From the NCBI GenBank assembly GCA_944326855.1, contig CALVFO010000029.1, positions 1-64,000 of the forward strand: a stretch of DNA of 64,000 nucleotides, written 5' to 3'. This document shows, one piece after another, positions 52,549-60,776 of the stretch. A model generated the notes under the pieces. The model was not told the DNA's origin. It saw only the letters and a list, made by a program, of their open reading frames with translations, and ran no database searches. The translations under genes and the position numbers were made by a program. Each line of letters begins with the position of its first letter. Within the stretch, counting starts at the first letter, position 1. The stretch comes from an uncultured Alistipes sp. (lineage in GTDB: Bacteria; Bacteroidota; Bacteroidia; Bacteroidales; Rikenellaceae).

Positions 52549-53943
52549 ATGACACTGATCAAATCCATCTCCGGCATCCGAGGCACCATCGGAGGCAAAC
52601 CCGGAGACAACCTAACCCCCATAGACCTGGTCAAATTCACCTCAGCTTATGCCCGTTATATTCGGGAACACGCTCCCGCCGGCAAACCCCTGCGCATCGT
52701 TCTGGGACGAGATACCCGGCTTTCGGGCGAGATGGCCGCTTCGATTGTCAGCGGCACTTTGTGCGCCTGCGGCATCGATGTCATCGACATCGGTCTGGCC
52801 ACCACCCCGACGGTCGAAATGGCCGTGACCGGCAAACAAGCCGATGGCGGCATCATTCTCACCGCCAGCCACAACCCCAAACAATGGAACGCCCTCAAAC
52901 TGCTTAATGAACGCGGTGAATTCCTCAACGACGCCGAAGGCAAACAAGTGCTGGCCTATGCCGAAGCCGGAGATGAACTCTATCCGGAGGTAGATGGCCT
53001 AGGGCACGTCATCGAACGAGGCAGTTATGACCACGAACATATCCAGGCGGTGCTGAATCTGCCGCTGGTCGACGCCGAAGTCATCCGAAAAGCCGGTCTG
53101 CGGGTCGTGGTCGATGCCGTCAATTCGGTCGGAGGTGTCGTAATCCCCGCCCTGCTGCGTGAACTGGGCGTGGAGGTCATCGAGCTGAACTGTACCCCGA
53201 ACGGACATTTCGCCCATAACCCCGAACCGCTGCCCGAACACCTGACCGAGATTTCGTCTCGTGTAGCCGCCGAAAAAGCCGACCTGGGCATTGTCGTCGA
53301 TCCGGATGTCGACCGACTGGCGTTGATTTGTGAGAACGGCCGCATGTTCGGCGAAGAATACACACTGGTCGCCGTAGCCGATTACGTATTGAGCCATACA
53401 CCGGGGACGACCGTATCCAACCTGAGCTCCTCAAGAGCCCTGCGCGATGTCACCGAACGTCACGGATGCCGATATTACGCTGCCGCGGTGGGAGAAGTGA
53501 ATGTCGTGGCCAAGATGAAAGAAGTCGGGGCGGTCATCGGAGGGGAAGGCAATGGCGGGGTGATCTATCCCGAGCTCCACTACGGACGCGATGCGCTGGT
53601 CGGGGTCGCGCTGTTTCTGACCCATCTGGTCCGCAGTGGTCTGAGTGCTTCTGCACTGAGAGCCACCTACCCGGCCTATTACATCTCCAAAAACAAGATT
53701 CAGCTTACCCCCGAGATCAACGTCGACAGCGTTCTGACCCGCATGAAAGAACGTTACGCCCACGAACAGGTCAACGATATCGACGGCGTAAAGATCGACT
53801 TCCCGACCCAATGGGTTCACTTGCGCAAATCGAACACCGAGCCGATCATTCGCATATACAGTGAAAGCCAAGACAAGGCCTCGGCCGATGCCCTGGCCGA
53901 AAAGATCATGGAAGAAATCCGGTCGATCGTCGACGACGCCTAA
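52549..53943 (+). CDS. glmM: Phosphoglucosamine mutase
   Basis: Phosphohexomutase converting GlcN-6-P to GlcN-1-P, needed for UDP-GlcNAc, peptidoglycan and lipid A. The phosphoserine loop is LTASHNPKQWNALKLL; the metal site is VDPDVDRLALI; the sugar-binding loop GEGNGGVIYP; and the phosphate-binding C-terminal RKSNTEPIIRIYSE. 464 residues. The motif set also fits phosphomannomutases, but the length and the Bacteroidota pattern favour GlmM. ATG at 52549 chosen since the fold starts there (LIKSISGIRGTIGG). The plus-strand C-rich composition of the window ends with this gene. Confidence 0.9.
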   Translation: MTLIKSISGIRGTIGGKPGDNLTPIDLVKFTSAYARYIREHAPAGKPLRIVLGRDTRLSGEMAASIVSGTLCACGIDVIDIGLATTPTVEMAVTGKQADGGIILTASHNPKQWNALKLLNERGEFLNDAEGKQVLAYAEAGDELYPEVDGLGHVIERGSYDHEHIQAVLNLPLVDAEVIRKAGLRVVVDAVNSVGGVVIPALLRELGVEVIELNCTPNGHFAHNPEPLPEHLTEISSRVAAEKADLGIVVDPDVDRLALICENGRMFGEEYTLVAVADYVLSHTPGTTVSNLSSSRALRDVTERHGCRYYAAAVGEVNVVAKMKEVGAVIGGEGNGGVIYPELHYGRDALVGVALFLTHLVRSGLSASALRATYPAYYISKNKIQLTPEINVDSVLTRMKERYAHEQVNDIDGVKIDFPTQWVHLRKSNTEPIIRIYSESQDKASADALAEKIMEEIRSIVDDA

Positions 53944-54394
53944 GCGTCGACACCGTTCTGGAAAGGCCGTGATCGCCGCAAAATAATGCTCCGATAGAGG
54001 GCGAATACATTCACTTCCTCTTCAGGAGATGCTACGCCATACCGTCCGACGGCAAAGAGGGAGGCTCCGAAAATCAGGGCCTCCCTCTTCGTTATTTCTC
54101 CAGATCATTTTTTCTCAACCAATTATATTCCAGTGCCTCTTGTGGACGGGGGCTTTGGGGTTCGACTCGTTTCGGAAAAATCTTTCGTGGCGGTTGTGCC
54201 TTATTCCTTTTGAGGGTGTCCCCGTGTAGCGACGGATGGCCAGCCTCGAAAGGCCGATGGCTTCCTCTGCCCCGTGACAGCATCCGACACACGGCCATGC
54301 CCGGCGAAAACACAACGCCCGATGAGATACGGGATTGGTCTGGCCGGTTATTTTTTCGGTCATTCTGCCAGAGAACATTTTTGTCCAGCCAGAA
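53944..54394. other. Intergenic DNA at the strand-composition switch
   Basis: Between the glmM stop and a minus-strand hypothetical gene. Sixty-base blocks alternate between C-rich and G-rich, whereas blocks before it are mostly C-rich and blocks after it mostly G-rich. No sequence within two mismatches of TTATCCACA was found by eye. Apart from the glmM terminator I see no gene. Confidence 0.55.
54055..54089 (+). terminator. glmM terminator
   Basis: AAGAGGGAGGC (54055-54065) pairs with GCCTCCCTCTT (54079-54089), 13-nt loop, and a modest T-rich tail. Confidence 0.75.
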
Positions 54395-55210
54395 CTATTC
54401 CGTGAGGTCGAACGGGATCAGTAACTCGGGATTGACTTGTTGGTTGTACCAATGCCAGAATGACGACAGGGAAACAACACGAATCGGGGCATTGCTTTTG
54501 ACGACGAATTGGCTGACCCCCACCGGTCGGATCGGATTGCCCCAATCGTAAGCGTATCCCAACTGAGTCCATGCAACCGGAGGTTGAGCCTTATAAGCCT
54601 GTTGACGATATTGCTCGATCCAGGCCTTGTGTTTCGGGTCGACCGAGTCGGGAAAGGTGACGCTGGAATAATGAATCGTCGGATCCGGATCCGGGGTCGG
54701 GCGGAACAGGTCCTGAGGCGACACCCAGAAAGTGGCCACGAAAGAACAGTCGCTCTGAGGCGGCAATCCTAACAATTGCTTGATACTGACCTCCATGGAG
54801 GTCGAATCCATAAAGGGTTCATTTTGCAGCAAAGCGCTCAGCTGGGGGTCGAGGCTCACCCACCACATTTGACCGGGATCCTGACTGGCGGGTGCTGTTC
54901 TGTGAGGCGTTCCGATCCAGAGCGGCACTTCCTGAGCGGAAAGAGGAATAAGCACCAGAACCATCGAATCGTTAGAACGGGTAACCTGAGGATCGTTCAC
55001 GCCCCAAAGGTCATTCACCATTTTACGGGCAGTCACTTCCTGAACCGATTCGACGGCCCGGGCATACATTTTTTCCTGTTGTTTTTTCCAGAGGGCTTCA
55101 TCCCGGGCTTCCCGACGAAGCAACCAGCCGGGTTTAGTGGTATCGGGTTGGGCGGACAGCGTACCACACAAAAGAGTGAAGATCAGCCATAAAAATAGTT
55201 TGCTTTTCAT
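54395..55210 (-). CDS. Secreted protein of unknown function
   Basis: A 271-residue exported protein with a clear signal peptide (KSKLFLWLIFTLLCGTLSAQ). I recognise no domain. Visible features are a charged helix after the signal (LRREARDEALWKKQQEKM), a beta-rich middle with many Trp and Pro residues, and a C-terminal part with WHWYNQQVNPELLIPF. A -7-like TATCTTTC lies at 55239-55232. ATG 55210 is chosen because the signal peptide starts there; the open frame to 55426 is excluded by this promoter. Homology searching would be needed to place it; a Bacteroidota-specific envelope protein is the likely class. Confidence 0.7.
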   Translation of the reverse strand: MKSKLFLWLIFTLLCGTLSAQPDTTKPGWLLRREARDEALWKKQQEKMYARAVESVQEVTARKMVNDLWGVNDPQVTRSNDSMVLVLIPLSAQEVPLWIGTPHRTAPASQDPGQMWWVSLDPQLSALLQNEPFMDSTSMEVSIKQLLGLPPQSDCSFVATFWVSPQDLFRPTPDPDPTIHYSSVTFPDSVDPKHKAWIEQYRQQAYKAQPPVAWTQLGYAYDWGNPIRPVGVSQFVVKSNAPIRVVSLSSFWHWYNQQVNPELLIPFDLTE

Positions 55211-55452
55211 GAACGCTCGTATTTGAAAAAGGAAAGATAAGGATTTTTTTGCACTTCTCGGTGTCGGATTCCGGTTTTGCCGGCCGAGGGACGAAATGTG
55301 ATTCCCGGATAAAATAGCGAAGGAACGACGATGGATTTGGGAATTTGACAAAAAAAAAGGAATTTTGTATGCTTTATCGGGTTCTGTTTTCGTGTGGCGG
55401 ATGCAGAACCGAAAAACAGAAAACATTCAGGTCTGAATTTATAAATTAGGAT

Positions 55453-57048
55453 ATGCTGAAGCGGATATTTTTGTTGTCGATTTTCACATCGTCTCTATAT
55501 GTTTTGGCGGCACAGGATGCTCCTGAAATCTGGGCCGATCCTTCGTATGCTTCGTTCGGGAAGGCAAAACCCCGTCAGGAATTTATCAGTTACGTGAACC
55601 GAGATCATGCCGAACAGCGTGATTTGGTTCAAAACGACCATTATTTGCCGCTGGAAGGGAAATGGCGGGTGCTGAATTCGACGGTAGCGGAAGGCGGTCA
55701 GCCCGGTTTTTATCGTCCTCGGTTTTCGGTGGCTTCCTGGGGGGAAACCACCGTCCCCAATGTCGTTCCTTATGCAGGGGTGTCTCCGTTGGAATCGCTT
55801 ACGCCTCCGGCTCTGCCGGCCTTGATTCCCCTGGCACAATACCGGGCCGAAATCGATGTGCCGTATCTGTGGCTCGATCGGGATGTGTACCTGCACATCG
55901 AAGGTATGAGCAGTGCCTATTCATTGTATGTGAACGGCGAACGTGTGGGGTATAGCAACGATACCCGTACGCCGGCCGAATACAACATCTCTGCGGCCCT
56001 GACTGACGGATTGAATGCGATCGGCATTGAAGTATACGGTTATTCGGTCGGAAATTGGATGGAAACGCTCATTCCTTCGCTGGAACCGGGAGCGTTGGGG
56101 CGCGTTTACGTGTATTCGCAGCCCAAGTTGTGTATTCACGATTTCGTCATCACCACTCAACTCGATTCGGCCGGACGCAACGGAATCATGTGGATCACGG
56201 CCATCATGTCCAACAGCTATCGCAGTGAAGAGAAAATCACCCTCGGATACGACATTTATGCGCCCAACGGCGGGAAATTGCTGACTTACAACCTGCAGGA
56301 AGTCGATGTGCCGGGTATGGGATACGACACGCTGGTGTGCAAAGAGTATATCTATCCCAGTTCCCGGAAAATGTGGTCGCCCGAGACGCCGGATCTCTAT
56401 TCGGTGATGCTCTACACCCGCCGGGACGGTCGAATTACCGAATACATTCCGTTTAAAGTAGGTTTCAACCGGACTGAAGTGAAAGACGGAGTTCTGTATG
56501 CGAACGGCAAGCGGGTGCAGTTTTCGGCGGTCAATTATGATGCGGCCCGGGACGAAGAAACGACCGCTCAGCAATTGAAACGCCTCAAGGCTCATGGCAT
56601 CAATACGATTTGTGTCAGCTATCCGCAGCCGCGTTATTTTTATGAACTGTGCGATCGCCTGGGATTTTATGTCATTGATCAGGCCAATAATAATCCGGGA
56701 TACCGGAAAGACGATCGGAATGTGGGCGGCTCGTTGGCAAACGATCGGGCATTTTTACCGGCCTTTATCGACCGGGCTTCGCAGATGCAGGGTCGGACCA
56801 AAGGGTATACTTCCCTGATCGCCATTTCCATGGGGGGTGAAAGCGGAAACGGGTACAATTTTTATAAAACCTACCAGTGGCTTAAAGCTCATGACAGCAT
56901 CCATCCGGTAACCTATCGGGATGTGCAGGGCGAGTGGAATTCCGATGTTGCCTTCCCGGATGCCCGGGATGCCCGTTCCTTTCTGATTTCCGATCCGCCT
57001 AAAAAAACGACCGCTCCGGCTCGTCGGAGTTCATCCCGCCGACGCTGA
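55453..57048 (+). CDS. Secreted, C-terminally truncated GH2 (LacZ-like) protein
   Basis: A 531-residue exported protein (signal LLSIFTSSLYVLAAQ) homologous to the N-terminal half of LacZ-type beta-galactosidases. It has a jelly-roll sugar-binding domain (YLHIEGMSSAYSLYVNGERVGYSNDTRTPAEYN about 137-175), an immunoglobulin-like domain, and the start of the TIM barrel (FSAVNYDAARDEETTAQQLKRL). The barrel stops near position 505 and ends in a basic PARRSSSRRR tail. LacZ-type GNES is GGES here with Glu463 kept, but the DEANIETHG segment reads DQANNN, losing metal ligands, and the nucleophile region is absent. Probably a non-catalytic glycan-binding protein. Its TGA overlaps the rlmH ATG. Confidence 0.8.
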   Translation: MLKRIFLLSIFTSSLYVLAAQDAPEIWADPSYASFGKAKPRQEFISYVNRDHAEQRDLVQNDHYLPLEGKWRVLNSTVAEGGQPGFYRPRFSVASWGETTVPNVVPYAGVSPLESLTPPALPALIPLAQYRAEIDVPYLWLDRDVYLHIEGMSSAYSLYVNGERVGYSNDTRTPAEYNISAALTDGLNAIGIEVYGYSVGNWMETLIPSLEPGALGRVYVYSQPKLCIHDFVITTQLDSAGRNGIMWITAIMSNSYRSEEKITLGYDIYAPNGGKLLTYNLQEVDVPGMGYDTLVCKEYIYPSSRKMWSPETPDLYSVMLYTRRDGRITEYIPFKVGFNRTEVKDGVLYANGKRVQFSAVNYDAARDEETTAQQLKRLKAHGINTICVSYPQPRYFYELCDRLGFYVIDQANNNPGYRKDDRNVGGSLANDRAFLPAFIDRASQMQGRTKGYTSLIAISMGGESGNGYNFYKTYQWLKAHDSIHPVTYRDVQGEWNSDVAFPDARDARSFLISDPPKKTTAPARRSSSRRR

Positions 57049-57521
57049 TGAATATCGATATTCTGGCCATAGGAAAAACCGATTCTCCACAGGTCGAGGC
57101 CTTGTTGGGGGATTATTTGCGCCGCCTGAATTTTTACGCCAAGGTCACATGGATGGTCCTGCCCGATCCCAAAAACCGGAGAACCCTCTCGGCCGACACG
57201 CAGAAACGCCAGGAAGGAGAGTTGATTCTAAAACAGCTTTCCGAGGGAGATTGGCTGGTGTTGTTGGATGAAAAGGGGCGGGAGATGCGTTCGATGGAGT
57301 TTGCCGATTGGATGCAAAAACGCATGAATTCGGGCGTGAAACGCTTGTGTTTTGTGATCGGCGGACCCTATGGATTCTCAAAAGCGGTTTATGACCGGGC
57401 CAATGAATCCCTTTCGCTCTCCCGGATGACTTTCTCGCATCAGATCGTGCGGGTATTGTTTGCCGAACAACTCTATCGGGCTTTCACGATCATTCGCAAC
57501 GAGCCGTACCATCACGAATGA
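57048..57521 (+). CDS. rlmH: 23S rRNA (pseudouridine1915-N3)-methyltransferase
   Basis: SPOUT methyltransferase that acts on assembled 70S ribosomes to methylate pseudouridine 1915 in helix 69. NIDILAIGKTDSPQVEALLGDYLRRL is the start; the trefoil-knot region LVLLDEKGREMRSMEFA and FVIGGPYGFSKAVYDRANESLSLSRMTFSHQIVRVLFAEQLYRA is diagnostic. 157 residues. The ATG overlaps the GH2-like stop (TGATG), an odd pairing of a secreted protein with a ribosome enzyme. In several phyla rlmH lies near the replication origin. Confidence 0.96.
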   Translation: MNIDILAIGKTDSPQVEALLGDYLRRLNFYAKVTWMVLPDPKNRRTLSADTQKRQEGELILKQLSEGDWLVLLDEKGREMRSMEFADWMQKRMNSGVKRLCFVIGGPYGFSKAVYDRANESLSLSRMTFSHQIVRVLFAEQLYRAFTIIRNEPYHHE

Positions 57522-57742
57522 AGCCTCAGGATTCCGAAAGACCCCTTCGGAACGGAAGTTTTTGCGGATTGGGTCAGATCGTGCGGATTAGGACAGGTTG
57601 TGCAGGTTAAAGTCGAGGGTCGGAGCATGGCGGGGCTGCTGAAGTTTCGCCATTCCCGATTGAAACAAGGTTGCCTCTGGCAGCGACGAAAGCGGGGCAT
57701 GTCTTTCCGGAAAGGTTGCATCGGATTCGATTTTTGAGCATA

Positions 57743-57783
57743 CAAGCTACGGGGAGTCGTTGTAGACGACTCCCCGTAGCTTG
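57743..57783. terminator. 18-bp perfect hairpin between rlmH and the NYN gene
   Basis: Arms 57743-57760 and 57766-57783 are exact complements with a 5-nt loop. There is no T run, so termination is inferred from location between convergent genes. Confidence 0.65.
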
Positions 57784-57815
57784 TTACGAATGGTCTTTCC
57801 AGAACGATTGGGGCC

Positions 57816-58736
57816 TTACAAGGAGACCTCGTCGAGTTGAAAATCCATCTCCTCGTTTTCCTCTTTAGTTAAGCGATGGACTCGCTTGGCCACATCTTGT
57901 TTCTGTTGATTCTTTTCGATGACGAATTCCACCCGGTCGCCCACCCGCAAATCATTGAAGTTGCCGATCACATCCTGACAGTGGAAATAGAGGTTGTTGT
58001 TAGGATATTTGATGAAGCCGAAACCGTTTTTCAGGCTCATGATTTCGCTGATGTCGGTTTGTCCGCTGTTGGTTCCATTGCTCTCGGGAACGAACATATC
58101 CAAAATCAAGGGATTCTGTTGCGCAATTCCGTAATCGATCACTTCATGCATCGCGATGGGATATGTGGCCAGGGAGAGCAATTCATGCGACGTTTTCGTG
58201 ACCATACGGACTCCGTCGTCGTTGAGGTATTCGAACTCCCAACTCAAAAGCATGACCGGAATCCCCAGAGAGGAGATTTTCCGCATCAGTGGAGCGTAGT
58301 CCGTATCCGAAACAATCAGAACGATAAAATCGACCCGATGGAGCAATGCCATTTCATACGCTTCCAGCGAGAGCCAGACGTCGATTCCCCGCTCTTCCTT
58401 GCGCCCCATCAGATTGCGCAAAGGCAGATAATGAGTATGGATGCCTTCCGACATGAGAATGTCGTCGAAAACCCGATCATTATAGAGCTGATTGCCCCGC
58501 ATGGAGGCTTCGGCGGCATTGAGCCGTCCTCGGAAATAATGAGCTTCGGCAATTTGGCAACGAATGGGATCGAGCCCTTCTTCTTCCGCCACCTGATGAC
58601 GGATGAAATTATGCAGCCCGCTCAGACTCAAACGACGCTTTTCCGAATGGATGTAATTGTAGTAATTGGAAGCATGCAGCAGAAAATTGCCGTCGTAAAA
58701 AACCCCGATACGGCAAAAATTATACGGTCTGTCCAT
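57816..58736 (-). CDS. NYN-domain ribonuclease fused to a cold-shock domain
   Basis: A 306-residue cytoplasmic protein. Residues 8-190 form a NYN/LabA-type PIN-like nuclease domain with the acidic set D15 (FYDGNF), D119 (RGIDVWLSLEAYE) and D144/D146 (VSDTDYAPLM), consistent with a metal-dependent RNase. Residues 230-290 are a cold-shock-like OB fold with RNP1-type NGFGFI (237-242) and RNP2-type LYFHC (249-253), then GDRVEFVIEK. The tail is acidic. The combination suggests an RNA-targeted endonuclease in which the cold-shock fold guides substrate binding. Stands alone, divergent to the unknown-rsmI operon. I am confident of the domains, not of the role. Confidence 0.85.
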   Translation of the reverse strand: MDRPYNFCRIGVFYDGNFLLHASNYYNYIHSEKRRLSLSGLHNFIRHQVAEEEGLDPIRCQIAEAHYFRGRLNAAEASMRGNQLYNDRVFDDILMSEGIHTHYLPLRNLMGRKEERGIDVWLSLEAYEMALLHRVDFIVLIVSDTDYAPLMRKISSLGIPVMLLSWEFEYLNDDGVRMVTKTSHELLSLATYPIAMHEVIDYGIAQQNPLILDMFVPESNGTNSGQTDISEIMSLKNGFGFIKYPNNNLYFHCQDVIGNFNDLRVGDRVEFVIEKNQQKQDVAKRVHRLTKEENEEMDFQLDEVSL

Positions 58737-59016
58737 AATACTTGTATGAATTACAGGATATAATAATATTTAATGTATTAAGTGAATTCGATGAAAATCA
58801 ACAGGGCAGAAGTTTCGATTCACGGATATATTGGCTTCAAAAGTAGTGGAATAATCGGAAAAAACCAGCATAAATTTCGTTTTTGTGTATTATTTTTCGC
58901 CGGGATTTTCTTATGATGGGAATTTTGTTTCGGGGGGCGGCAGGCGTGTGGAAATGATTCATAGAATTGGAATTAATGTGGAGAAAGATTAACTTTGAAA
59001 AAATTTTTGGTATTAT
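58737..59016. other. AT-rich divergent intergenic region with DnaA-box-like sites
   Basis: Includes an A/T-only-like stretch near 58755-58785 and near-consensus DnaA boxes in reverse orientation: TGTGTATTA (58884-58892), TGTGGAAAT (58947-58955) and TGTGGAGAA (58977-58985, one mismatch from TGTGGATAA). It also holds the promoter at 58966-58997. Confidence 0.55.
58966..58997 (+). promoter_or_regulatory. Promoter of the rsmI-lpxL operon
   Basis: ATTG (58966-58969), 20 nt, TAACTTTG (58990-58997); ATG follows 20 nt later. The TGTGGAGAA site lies between the two boxes. Confidence 0.6.
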
Positions 59017-60054
59017 ATGACGACGATGAAAGATTTGGAGACGATACTCTCTCAGATCGACCGTATACGGAGTATTGCATCCCGGTGGTCGGCGACGGAA
59101 ACGGTTTCGGAAATGGAACGGGATCTGATGCTCGATAAACTCAGAACCTTGTATGAAGAGATCCTGTTTTGGGATCAGCAGGCACCGACCGTTACGGCGG
59201 GCGGAGAGAACCCCGGCATCGTGACGGATCCGCAAACGGAGAGCCGCCCGACGACAGAATCGCCTCTTCCGGAGATGAATAGCACATTCCCCGAAACGAA
59301 TGTGACCCCGGTTCCGCCGGCAGCTCCCGTCGTATCGGTAGAACAACCTGTTCGGGAGTCGTATCCGGAACCGTCATCCGATTTTTCGGATCGTCCGCAG
59401 CAACCCGTCACCCGGGAGGAAGGTTGGGCACAGCCGGATTCTTCTCCGAGAGAGGAACCCCCTGCCGAACCGAAATTGTTCAGTGATGAAGCGCATGTGC
59501 GTACCCGAGTTGACAAACAGGTGATCCTGTCCTTGTATGGAGAGGGAACTCCGGCTGCGTCCCGTCCGCACGTGGGGGCCTACCAGCCGCCGGTACAACC
59601 CCAACCGAAGTATGAAGCGGAAGGAACGATATCCCCTGCCGCAGCACCCGTACCGGAAAATCGCCCGGAAACGATTTCCGAAAAAACGACCACGATCACG
59701 CCTTCTTCCACCACCCCGACCCCCAAAGTGTTGGGAGAAGTGATTGTGACTCCGTCGGAATCGTTGGGGGATCGTCTGGGAAAACAACATCCGCATACCG
59801 ATGTGGCTTCCCGTCTGCGAGCCAGTACGATTACCGATTTACAGCATAGCATCGGGATCAACGATCGTTTTCTGTTGATCCGGGATCTTTTCGGCGGGGA
59901 TGCGGCCTTGTATGAACAGACCCTGGCTCGGCTGAACGAGTTTACGTCGTTGGATGATGCCATGATCTATATCCAGGAAAATTTCGACTGGAATCCCGAT
60001 GCCGAAGGAACGACATTCCTGGTGGAACTTTTGGAACGTAAGTTGGAAAACTAA
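59017..60054 (+). CDS. Bacteroidota-type hypothetical protein with disordered centre
   Basis: A 345-residue cytoplasmic protein. Residues 1-55 form a predicted helical hairpin (LETILSQIDRIRSIASRW, RDLMLDKLRTLYEEILFW). Residues 60-255 are Pro/Thr/Glu-rich and probably disordered. The C-terminal 75 residues (DLQHSIGINDRFLLIRDLF, then YEQTLARLNEFTSLDDAMIYIQENFDW) resemble a conserved domain of unannotated Bacteroidota proteins. I do not recognise a function. First gene of a plus-strand operon; rsmI follows 9 nt later. The start could be the second ATG at 59026. Confidence 0.75.
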   Translation: MTTMKDLETILSQIDRIRSIASRWSATETVSEMERDLMLDKLRTLYEEILFWDQQAPTVTAGGENPGIVTDPQTESRPTTESPLPEMNSTFPETNVTPVPPAAPVVSVEQPVRESYPEPSSDFSDRPQQPVTREEGWAQPDSSPREEPPAEPKLFSDEAHVRTRVDKQVILSLYGEGTPAASRPHVGAYQPPVQPQPKYEAEGTISPAAAPVPENRPETISEKTTTITPSSTTPTPKVLGEVIVTPSESLGDRLGKQHPHTDVASRLRASTITDLQHSIGINDRFLLIRDLFGGDAALYEQTLARLNEFTSLDDAMIYIQENFDWNPDAEGTTFLVELLERKLEN

Positions 60055-60063
60055 GCGCCTCAC

Positions 60064-60771
60064 ATGGCTAAACTGTATATCGTACCGACGCCGATCGGCA
60101 ACCTCGACGATATCACGCTGCGGGCCGTTAAGGTTCTTTCCGAAGCGGATATCGTGTTGGCGGAAGATACCCGTACGAGCGGCTTTTTGCTCAAACATCT
60201 CGGTTTGGACAAGAAGTTGTGGAGCCATCACAAGTTCAATGAACATGCAGCCGTTGAAGCCGTGGCTTCGACAATCCTCGGGGGCGAAACGCTGGCACTG
60301 GTTTCCGATGCCGGTACGCCGGGAATTTCCGATCCGGGTTTTTTGCTGGTTCGTACCTGTCTGGAACGGGGAATCGAGGTCGAAACCTTACCCGGGCCGA
60401 CCGCTTTCGTACCGGCCTTGATCAATAGCGGTTTCCCGGCCGATCGTTTTTGCTTCGAAGGCTTTCTGCCCCCCAAAAAGGGCCGTTCGAAACGTTTGCA
60501 CGTTTTGGCCGAAGAGTCCCGGACGATGATTTTTTACGAATCGCCCTATCGCTTGCTCAAAACCCTGAAAGAGCTTGCCGATCTTTTCGGTCCGGAACGG
60601 GAAGCCTCCGTTTCGCGGGAGCTGACCAAAAAATTCGAAGAAAATGTAAGAGGTACACTGGCAGAACTGATCGAGCATTTTACCCGCCGGGAGCCCAAAG
60701 GCGAGATCGTACTGGTCGTAGCCGGGAAACCCCGAAAAGAGCGGGATAACCAATCTGAAACGGAAGAATAG
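60064..60771 (+). CDS. rsmI: 16S rRNA (cytidine1402-2'-O)-methyltransferase
   Basis: SAM-dependent methyltransferase acting on C1402 of 16S rRNA in the decoding centre. The start KLYIVPTPIGNLDDITLRAV, the middle AEDTRTSGFLLKHL and VSDAGTPGISDPGF, and the late YESPYRLLKTLKEL are diagnostic for the tetrapyrrole-methylase-fold family. 235 residues; no C-terminal extension. Second gene of the operon, 5 nt before the DUF389 gene. Confidence 0.96.
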   Translation: MAKLYIVPTPIGNLDDITLRAVKVLSEADIVLAEDTRTSGFLLKHLGLDKKLWSHHKFNEHAAVEAVASTILGGETLALVSDAGTPGISDPGFLLVRTCLERGIEVETLPGPTAFVPALINSGFPADRFCFEGFLPPKKGRSKRLHVLAEESRTMIFYESPYRLLKTLKELADLFGPEREASVSRELTKKFEENVRGTLAELIEHFTRREPKGEIVLVVAGKPRKERDNQSETEE

Positions 60772-60776
60772 ACGAC

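Noticed and set aside
53944..54394. DnaA-box cluster at the skew switch
   Set aside because: I searched by eye and found no site within two mismatches of TTATCCACA, so I do not claim a mapped oriC here.
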